Assembly (NCBI GenBank): GCA_964504645.1 | Contig: CAZDGB010000353.1 | Span: forward strand, 1 to 6,860 | Direction of reading: 5' to 3' | DNA length: 6,860 bases | Source: CAZDGB01 sp964504645 | GTDB lineage: Bacteria > Planctomycetota > Planctomycetia > Planctomycetales > Planctomycetaceae | Shown: piece after piece, positions 1 to 5,998 of the stretch | Layout: each line of letters opens with the position of its first letter | How positions within the stretch are numbered: the first letter of the stretch is position 1 | Made by a program: the position numbers and the translations under genes | Notes under the pieces: model-generated | Seen by the model: only the letters and a program-made list of their open reading frames with translations | Database searches by the model: none | Told to the model about the DNA's origin: nothing

Positions 1-238
1 GATTCCGGCCAGCCAAGTGGGTCGCCGAGAACTGGTGCTGAGCCAGATCCCCTGCTCAGGAGCTGACCTCCATGGAGTACAGTCAGCGTCAGCCTGTCGA
101 GGCTCCCGCCAGCGAACCGCCGCAGCCAACTGTTCTGGCTCTCAGCTGACTGATGCCTGGCCGCTCTCGCAGGCACAACTCGTACGCATTCGGATTGGTT
201 CACCAGCACGTATGCTGCCCAAGCCACGGCTGGCTGGA
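1..238. other. Region downstream of tadC with short inverted repeats, no supported gene
   Basis: No coding sequence can be supported here. The stretch contains several self-complementary segments. A 10-bp perfect palindrome CTCCATGGAG (68-77) is nested inside arms GCTGAC (62-67) and GTCAGC (82-87). A hairpin AGCCT-GTCG-AGGCT lies at 91-104. A spaced inverted pair is formed by GCTGAGCCAGA (37-47) and TCTGGCTCTCAGC (134-146, with a 2-nt insertion). None is followed by a T-run in the tad transcription direction, so they are not classical intrinsic terminators. They could still fold in the 3' end of the tad mRNA. A minus-strand frame is open from about 209 to the window edge, but it has no good start context and no recognisable protein pattern. 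Confidence 0.4.
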
Positions 239-1180
239 TCAGCCCGCACCGTCGTTGAGCATCTGGCGGACCACCATAATGGCCGCCGGACCGACGAGCA
301 CCACGAAGATGCCGGGGAAAATGAACAGCACCAGCGGAAAGAGCATCTGCACGGCGGTCTTCTGGGCTTTTTCCTCGGCGATCTGCCGGCGTTTGACGCG
401 CATCGCATCGGACTGCACGCGCAACGCCTGGGCGATGGACGAGCCGAATTTGTCGGCCTGAATCAGGATCGCGGCGAGGGCCTTCACGTCGTCGACTCCG
501 GTCCGCACGCCGAGGTCGTGCAACACGTCACGGCGTTTGCGGCCCATTTGGAGCTGCATCAGGCAGATGTCGAGTTCGCCGGTCATTTCCGGCGCCGTGT
601 CGCCCAGTTCTTCGGCGACGCGTCGCATGCCGGCGTCGAGACCGAGACCGGCTTCCACGCAGACGACGAGCAGGTCCAACGCGTCGGGCAGCGACAAAAA
701 GATCTTCTGCTGACGTTGGGATTTGATGAACCACAAAATCATTTCCGGCAGATAGAACCCGGCGCCCGCGCCGAGGCCGATCGCCGTGTAGCCGTATTGC
801 GTCGCTCCGTACTTGAACAGTCCGTAGCCGCCGGCGAGCAAGGCTCCGGCGATCAGGGCACAGAACTTCATGGCGAGATAGAGTTCGGCCGCCTTGGGGT
901 TGTTGTAGCCCGCGTTGGCGAGGCGAACTTTGAGCGCGTTCTGCTCAAGTTCCGATTTCGATTCGAGGGCCCGGGAGAGCGCCGGCGCGGCCTTTTCAAT
1001 GAGACCGCCCACGCCGGTCTTCTGCGGACCGCGATTGCCCTGCCGGTTGTTGGGATTGCGCAAGCCTTCGAGGCGTTCCAGGGCACGGTCGTTGCCGCCG
1101 GTAAACAGGCTCATGAGGCCCCAGATGCCGGCTGCGACGCCGATGGCGGAAACCCAGGGGAGGAGTACGACGATGTCCAT
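239..1180 (-). CDS. tadC: TadC-type inner-membrane platform protein of the Tad/Flp pilus (type II secretion F domain)
   Basis: This 313-residue protein is predicted to be one of the two integral membrane platform proteins of the Tad (tight adherence) pilus machine. In that machine it would form the inner-membrane base on which the TadA ATPase acts. A hydrophobic segment occupies residues 3-25. A charged cytoplasmic linker follows, then two membrane segments near 104-124 and 131-151. The type II secretion F (GspF) domain starts at SLPDALDLLVVCVEAGLGLD (163-182), contains the conserved acidic and basic helical region through about 270, and ends in a hydrophobic segment (278-300). The size is typical of TadC. 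It is the last gene of the tadA-tadB-tadC order, 137 nt after tadB. The start ATG at 1180 is preceded by AAAGAG about 6 nt away, a modest ribosome binding site. The TadC versus TadB assignment rests on gene order and on the PDALDLL-VEAGL pattern; the general family is secure. Confidence 0.92.
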   Translation of the reverse strand: MDIVVLLPWVSAIGVAAGIWGLMSLFTGGNDRALERLEGLRNPNNRQGNRGPQKTGVGGLIEKAAPALSRALESKSELEQNALKVRLANAGYNNPKAAELYLAMKFCALIAGALLAGGYGLFKYGATQYGYTAIGLGAGAGFYLPEMILWFIKSQRQQKIFLSLPDALDLLVVCVEAGLGLDAGMRRVAEELGDTAPEMTGELDICLMQLQMGRKRRDVLHDLGVRTGVDDVKALAAILIQADKFGSSIAQALRVQSDAMRVKRRQIAEEKAQKTAVQMLFPLVLFIFPGIFVVLVGPAAIMVVRQMLNDGAG

Positions 1181-1194
1181 GATGACTCTTTAAG

Positions 1195-1317
1195 TCAAAG
1201 TTCCAAATCTCAAATTCCAAGTTCCAAAAAAATCCCAAATCTCAAATTCCAAACGCTGATCCCTTGGAGCTTTCTTCTTTGGAGCTTGTTTGGAATTTGG
1301 AGATTGGAACTTGGAGC
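1195..1317. repeat. Degenerate heptanucleotide repeat, two facing arms, between tadB and tadC
   Basis: Almost the whole tadB-tadC gap is an AT-rich 7-nt-period repeat. On the plus strand the left arm reads TTCCAAA (1201), TCTCAAA (1208), TTCCAAG (1215), TTCCAAA (1222), an extra AAAA (1229-1232), TCCCAAA (1233), TCTCAAA (1240), TTCCAAA (1247). After a short centre the right arm carries the reverse-complement unit: TTGGAGC (1264), TTGGAGC (1279), TTTGGAA (1289), TTTGGAG (1296), ATTGGAA (1303), CTTGGAG (1310). Consensus TTCCAAA and TTTGGAA are exact reverse complements, so RNA from either strand could form a long imperfect hairpin, with best pairing between about 1235-1254 and 1288-1307. The right arm ends directly at the tadB stop codon (1318-1320). 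Base composition differs sharply from the GC-rich flanks, suggesting an inserted or independently evolving element. Confidence 0.85.
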
Positions 1318-2292
1318 TTACACCTTGATATCGATGATTTTCTTGATGCACACCGCGCCGAGGACCTGCATCACGATGCCGCCGGCGACCATCTTCTTGC
1401 CCATCTCGGTCGTGAACAGCAGCATCACGTAGTCGGTGTTCAAGTAGTAGACGGCGATGAAAATCGCGATGGGCATCGCCATCAGCACGGCGCCCGACAG
1501 CCGGCCTTCACCGGTGAGCGCCTTCACGAGACCGAGGATCTTGAACCGCTCGCGGATGACGTAGCCGATCTTGTCGAGAATTTCGGCTAAATCACCGCCC
1601 GTCTGCCGCTGGATGGCGACCGCCGTGACGAAGAACTTGAGGTCAAGGTTCGGCATCCGCTTGAGCATCCCCTTGAGGGCCGACTCGATGGGAATACCGA
1701 GATTCTGCTCTTCGTAGGCGATATGGAATTCGGTGGCGATCGGCGCGGGCATTTCCTCAGCGACGAGAAACAGCCCGGAGTTCAAGCTGTGGCCCGATCG
1801 CAAAGCGCGGGCCAGGAGTTCGAGCGCTTCGGGCAACTGGCTTTCGAATTTGTGGAACCGGCGTTTGCGCCGCCACCACATCCAGATCAGCGGGCACAGG
1901 CCCAGCATCAAGGCGAAGACCGGATACAACGGCACCGGCGCATTGGCGATCACCGCCAGCGCCGCGCCCAAAACAGCGCACACGGCGGAGATCAACAGAA
2001 ACGTTTCGAACTTGATCGGCGAATCGGCCTGCTGGAAGAACAGGCTCAGGTTACCGAACCGTTCCGCCATTCCGCTGACGAAGGACGTCATCGCGCCGGA
2101 GCCGGCGTTGATGAGGTCTTCCTTCATGATGCCTTTGGCATCGGCATCGGCCGACTTGATCCCCGCGAGGACTTCGAGACGGTCTTCCGCCCTGGTCCCT
2201 TGCCGGTCCTTCACGAACAGGAACAGAAAGGCGCCCAGCGCCGCCGCCGCGCCGAACGCTGCCAGTGAGATGAGGACGATGGGATCGAACAT
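1318..2292 (-). CDS. tadB: TadB-type inner-membrane platform protein of the Tad/Flp pilus (type II secretion F domain)
   Basis: This 324-residue protein is predicted to pair with TadC as the membrane platform for Tad pilus assembly or secretion. It opens with a membrane segment at residues 5-27 and a charged linker, followed by two membrane helices near 97-117 and 120-140. The basic stretch RRKRR (141-145) fits a cytoplasmic boundary. The type II secretion F domain begins at LPEALELLARALRSGHSLNS (153-172). It includes EEQNLGIPIESAL (194-206), a pattern typical of TadB, then RQTGGDLAEILDKI (229-242), and closes with hydrophobic segments near 266-285 and 300-317. The length is normal for the family. 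The ATG at 2292 is the natural start because the first membrane helix follows at once, but no Shine-Dalgarno is visible: the preceding bases are C-rich repeat sequence. It lies 98 nt after tadA and is presumably co-transcribed with it. Confidence 0.94.
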   Translation of the reverse strand: MFDPIVLISLAAFGAAAALGAFLFLFVKDRQGTRAEDRLEVLAGIKSADADAKGIMKEDLINAGSGAMTSFVSGMAERFGNLSLFFQQADSPIKFETFLLISAVCAVLGAALAVIANAPVPLYPVFALMLGLCPLIWMWWRRKRRFHKFESQLPEALELLARALRSGHSLNSGLFLVAEEMPAPIATEFHIAYEEQNLGIPIESALKGMLKRMPNLDLKFFVTAVAIQRQTGGDLAEILDKIGYVIRERFKILGLVKALTGEGRLSGAVLMAMPIAIFIAVYYLNTDYVMLLFTTEMGKKMVAGGIVMQVLGAVCIKKIIDIKV

Positions 2293-2390
2293 GGGAGTGT
2301 CGTGGGTTGTGGGTGGTGGGTTGGGAGCGGGAGAAGACAGTCATTCCGTCTTCCCATCCCCCATCCGCTATCCGAGATCCGCTATCATTT
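2293..2390. repeat. Degenerate heptanucleotide repeat with central hairpin between tadA and tadB
   Basis: This gap holds a second 7-nt-period element with a sequence unlike the tadB-tadC one. The left side on the plus strand is G-rich: CGTGGGT (2301), TGTGGGT (2308), GGTGGGT (2315), TGGGAGC (2322). The right side is C-rich: CCCATCC (2353), CCCATCC (2360), GCTATCC (2367), GAGATCC (2374), GCTATCA (2381). Between them GAAGAC (2333-2338) and GTCTTC (2348-2353) form a 6-bp stem with a 9-nt loop, and the flanking G-rich and C-rich arms can extend the pairing imperfectly. The element spans nearly everything between the tadA stop and the tadB start, so it forms the tadB translation-initiation leader. 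The 7-nt period and facing-arm layout match the other junction; a common origin is inference. Confidence 0.75.
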
Positions 2391-3716
<1,326 letters not shown>

Positions 3717-3828
3717 GTGCTTGTAACGCCTTTTCGATGTGGGAGTTACGGTATTCCATGTTTGTCCGAGAAACCCCCGTCGTCCTCCGACTCCGGGGCC
3801 ACTGCGACAAACGTAGCTCACAAATCGA

Positions 3829-3850
3829 GACGTTGCGGGAAAGAAACGTC
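3829..3850. repeat. Inverted repeat GACGTT-N10-AACGTC, possible operator or hairpin
   Basis: GACGTT (3829-3834) and AACGTC (3845-3850) are exact reverse complements separated by 10 nt, so their centres are 16 nt apart. The pair ends immediately before the AGGAG of the small ORF at 3867. It could be a binding site for a dimeric regulator between the divergent genes, or a small RNA hairpin. A 6-bp perfect inverted repeat can arise by chance in about 280 nt, so the call is tentative. Confidence 0.3.
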
Positions 3851-3866
3851 AGGAGAGAGTGGCATC

Positions 3867-3953
3867 ATGCGGCGTAAACGAAGTGGCGGCGGCTGCGCAC
3901 TCCTCAACTTCGGTGGAATCGATATAGTGGATTTTGGCGGAGGCGATCGGTGA
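3867..3953 (+). CDS. Possible 28-residue small protein or leader peptide, unknown function
   Basis: An ATG at 3867 opens a 28-codon frame ending in TGA at 3951-3953. A purine-rich AGGAGAGAG (3851-3859) lies 7 nt upstream, better than the ribosome binding site of any tad gene here. The peptide starts with a basic MRRKR, continues into a Gly-rich SGGGC, and contains two similar segments, NFGGID and DFGGGD. It stops 40 nt before the TTG start of the sulfatase-like gene, in a different frame. It could be a leader peptide, a small stand-alone protein, or chance. No family is recognised. If the -10-like box at 3923-3928 is the real promoter of the downstream gene, this ORF would not share that transcript. 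Confidence 0.25.
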   Translation: MRRKRSGGGCALLNFGGIDIVDFGGGDR

Positions 3954-3983
3954 GCGGGCCTATTTTGCTCCAAATTCGAACGC

Positions 3984-3996
3984 GAGGAACGCGTTG
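3984..3996 (+). promoter_or_regulatory. Ribosome binding site deciding a TTG start for the sulfatase-like gene
   Basis: GAGGAA at 3984-3989 sits 4 nt before TTG at 3994-3996 (6 nt measured from GAGG), a near-ideal arrangement. Translation from this TTG gives Met-Lys-Pro followed by a clean single membrane anchor. The in-frame alternative TTG at 3934 has no comparable purine-rich site at a good distance and would add 20 polar residues ahead of the anchor. Confidence 0.6.
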
Positions 3997-5811
3997 AAAC
4001 CGTTACTTCATTGGCGTCAGGCACTGCTGATCGGCGTCCTCGTCAGCGGGGTGGTGCTGTATTACTTTATCGCGGAGCCTCGCCGACCGAATATCCTCTT
4101 CATCACTCTGGATACGACGCGCGCCGATCGCATTGGTTGCTACGGCTATGAAGCAGCCCAAACGCCGGTGCTGGATGAACTGTCGCGTCGCGGCGTCCGA
4201 TTCGAGCGGGCCTATGTTTCCGCTCCGATGACGGCCCCTTCACATACGTCGATCTTTACCGGCCTGTGGCCGCCGGAGCACGGAGTTTACACGAATGGAC
4301 ACGTTTCGCTCGAAGCCGGAATTCCCACGCTGGCCGAGATTCTTCAACGCCACAACTACGACACAGCCGCCTTCGTCGCGGCGTTCGTACTCACGAAGAA
4401 ATTCGGCCTCGATCGCGGCTTCGGGCACTACGACGATGATCTTTCGCAGGCCGCGGACGAAGGCGACGTGCTGCACCGCTATCGCGACGGACAACTCGTC
4501 ATCGACTCCGCCATTTCCTGGCTGACTCGCCGACGGGCACGGAGCAACACCCCGTTTTTCTGCTGGGTCCATCTATACGACCCGCATGATCCGTATCTCG
4601 ATCATGCGGAGATCTTCGGAGACAAATTCCAGGGTCGCCCGTACGATGCCGAGATCGCTTACGTCGATCAGCAAATCGGCCGTCTCGTCGATACGCTCAG
4701 CCAATTGAGCATCCGCGAACAGACAGTCGTCGTCGTCGTGGGAGATCACGGTGAAAGTTTAGGAGAGCACGGCGAGAAAACGCACGGGTACACGCTGCAC
4801 GATTCGACGCTGCGCGTTCCGTTAATCATTGCCGATCCCCGGTCGTCGCGACACAACCAGACCGTGGCGACGCCGGTCTCGTCGACTGGCTTGTTTCCCA
4901 CGCTGCTCGAACTGGCCGGCGCGCCGGTTCCCACGGAGTTTTCTTCACGGACGCTGTCTCCGGCGATCGGCGGCCATTCTCTGCCCTCTCAAGCGTGCTA
5001 CTCCCAAACCGAAGAGCCTTACTTACAGGCCTTCTGGTCGCCATTGCAAAGCTGGACGACCGATCGCTGGCGGTACGTCCGCACGACAAAGCCCGAACTC
5101 TACGATCTCGTCGCCGATCCGCAGGAATTGATCAATCTTGCGGCGGACCAGCCCGATCGGGTGAGCGAACTGGATGGCGAACTATCGAGCTTCGAGAGCC
5201 GGTTCAAACGTCGTGACGGCGCGCGGGTGGCGTTGTCGGATCGGGAGCAACAGGCCTTGAAAAGCCTCGGTTACACGGGCAGTTCGCCCGGCGACTTCGA
5301 AAACCGGCCGGCCGACCGCGAATTTCCCGACGTAAAGGACATGCTGCCGTACTTGGAAGAATTGCAAGAGGCCACACATCGGCTGGATGCGGGAGACCAT
5401 GAGGGCGCCGCGGAACTCCTCGAACCGCTGGCGCGCGACGTGCCGAACTTTTTGCGGGCGCGGCTGAATCTCGGTTTGTGCCGATTGCACCAGGAGAATT
5501 ACGAAGACGCCGTTCGCTGGTTAAAAGCCGCGCTGGAGATCGATCCGCAATCGGATCGGGGACTCGACATGTTGGGGTTTGCCTATCTCAAATTGAATCA
5601 GTTTGAGCCCGCCGAGGAGCAATTCCGCCGCTTGCTCGAACTGCAGCCGGACTCTGAGAACGGGCACCTGTTTCTGGGGGAAATCGCCCAGCGGCGACGT
5701 CAGTTTCCGCTGGCGCTGCGGCATTATCTCGAGGTGTTGCGGATCAATCCACAAAACCAGTCCGCCCGACAAGTGGTGACCGAGATGCGGGCTGCGGGCG
5801 TCCGGCCCTGA
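3994..5811 (+). CDS. Membrane-anchored sulfatase-fold (alkaline phosphatase superfamily) protein with C-terminal TPR repeats
   Basis: This 605-residue protein from the preferred TTG start has an N-terminal membrane anchor (residues 10-26). The sulfatase-like domain (31 to about 400) follows, facing the periplasm if the anchor is a type II signal anchor. The fold is shown by RPNILFITLDTTRADRIGCY (31-50), the nucleophile loop MTAPSHTSIFTG (79-90), PPEHGV (93-98), HLYDPHDPY (193-201), DHGESLGEHG (251-260) and KTHG (262-265). Residues 452-600 contain TPR-like helices, for example FLRARLNLGLCRLHQENYED (486-505) and later units ending in DPQS, QPDS and NPQN. The nucleophile loop reads T80-A-P-S-H84 where classical sulfatases have Cys/Ser-X-Pro-X-Arg, so formylglycine cannot form by the known route; Thr80 may act as the nucleophile, as in phosphodiesterases and phosphotransferases of this superfamily. 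The second metal-binding Asp of the usual DD pair is Thr41. The substrate is unknown. If the upstream TTG at 3934 is used, the protein is 20 residues longer. Confidence 0.9.
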   Translation: MKPLLHWRQALLIGVLVSGVVLYYFIAEPRRPNILFITLDTTRADRIGCYGYEAAQTPVLDELSRRGVRFERAYVSAPMTAPSHTSIFTGLWPPEHGVYTNGHVSLEAGIPTLAEILQRHNYDTAAFVAAFVLTKKFGLDRGFGHYDDDLSQAADEGDVLHRYRDGQLVIDSAISWLTRRRARSNTPFFCWVHLYDPHDPYLDHAEIFGDKFQGRPYDAEIAYVDQQIGRLVDTLSQLSIREQTVVVVVGDHGESLGEHGEKTHGYTLHDSTLRVPLIIADPRSSRHNQTVATPVSSTGLFPTLLELAGAPVPTEFSSRTLSPAIGGHSLPSQACYSQTEEPYLQAFWSPLQSWTTDRWRYVRTTKPELYDLVADPQELINLAADQPDRVSELDGELSSFESRFKRRDGARVALSDREQQALKSLGYTGSSPGDFENRPADREFPDVKDMLPYLEELQEATHRLDAGDHEGAAELLEPLARDVPNFLRARLNLGLCRLHQENYEDAVRWLKAALEIDPQSDRGLDMLGFAYLKLNQFEPAEEQFRRLLELQPDSENGHLFLGEIAQRRRQFPLALRHYLEVLRINPQNQSARQVVTEMRAAGVRP

Positions 5812-5998
5812 CGGAAGAGAAAGCTTGGCGGCATCGACGAACTTTTATGGAGCCATGAGTTTTCCACGAGTTTTCGATTGAAAACGCTGATGGGATATGG
5901 GAGGCTACCCAGATCGGTTTGAGGTACGTCTGTACCAGCTTCAGCAGTGTTTGATGCCGCGTTCGCGGCTTTACTTCCTTTTCTTGGTGGAGGTTCTC
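5812..5998 (+). other. Intergenic leader with small hairpins before the DUF1559 gene
   Basis: No gene is seen in this gap. It carries an 8-nt direct repeat GAGTTTTC (5857-5864 and 5868-5875). Two hairpins are present: GTTTTC-GATT-GAAAAC (5870-5885) and GGTAC-GTCT-GTACC (5923-5936). A promoter for the DUF1559 gene probably lies here, but I cannot point to convincing -35 and -10 boxes; TTGAAA (5878-5883) lacks a partner at the right spacing. The last part contains a terminator-like hairpin, listed separately, and the ribosome binding site GGTGGAGG (5986-5993). Confidence 0.4.
5956..5985 (+). terminator. Possible intrinsic terminator or leader hairpin
   Basis: GCCGC-GTTC-GCGGC (5956-5969) is a compact GC-only stem, followed at once by a T-rich stretch TTTACTTCCTTTTCTT (5970-5985 region). 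This resembles a rho-independent terminator for the sulfatase-like gene about 145 nt upstream. However, the T tract is interrupted, and the structure ends right at the DUF1559 ribosome binding site, so a role in the DUF1559 leader is equally possible. Confidence 0.35.

Larger units (their letters stand above)
3717..3993. promoter_or_regulatory. Divergent intergenic region between tadA and the sulfatase-like gene
   Basis: Both flanking genes are read outward from this stretch, so their promoters most likely lie in it. On the plus strand TATAGT (3923-3928) resembles a -10 box and would give a leader of roughly 55-60 nt before the TTG start at 3994, but no matching -35 is visible. On the tadA side, GTAAC (3723-3727) and GTTAC (3745-3749) form a 5-bp inverted pair with a 17-nt spacer just upstream of the ribosome binding area. 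I cannot assign a clear promoter for tadA. The 6-bp inverted repeat at 3829-3850 and a small ORF at 3867-3953 are listed separately. Confidence 0.4.

Noticed and set aside
1..209. Minus-strand frame open to the window edge, possible start of a gene after tadC (tadD-like)
   Set aside because: Only GTG starts, no ribosome binding site, and the roughly 67-residue translation shows no TPR or lipoprotein pattern.
1195..1317. CRISPR array or insertion sequence
   Set aside because: Units are 7 nt without spacers, and there are no transposase remnants, terminal repeats with target duplications, or cas genes.
17..1432. Long plus-strand open frame of 471 codons
   Set aside because: It lies antisense to tadC, crosses the heptad repeat and enters tadB; its His/Arg/Gly-rich translation resembles no family and is the usual shadow of a GC-rich gene.
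3764..3800. CCCC...GGGG inverted pair as a terminator
   Set aside because: Stem is only about 4 bp with a long loop and no T tract.
5891..5910. Third heptad element (TGATGGG-ATATGGG-AGG)
   Set aside because: Only two units, no facing arm and no continuing period.
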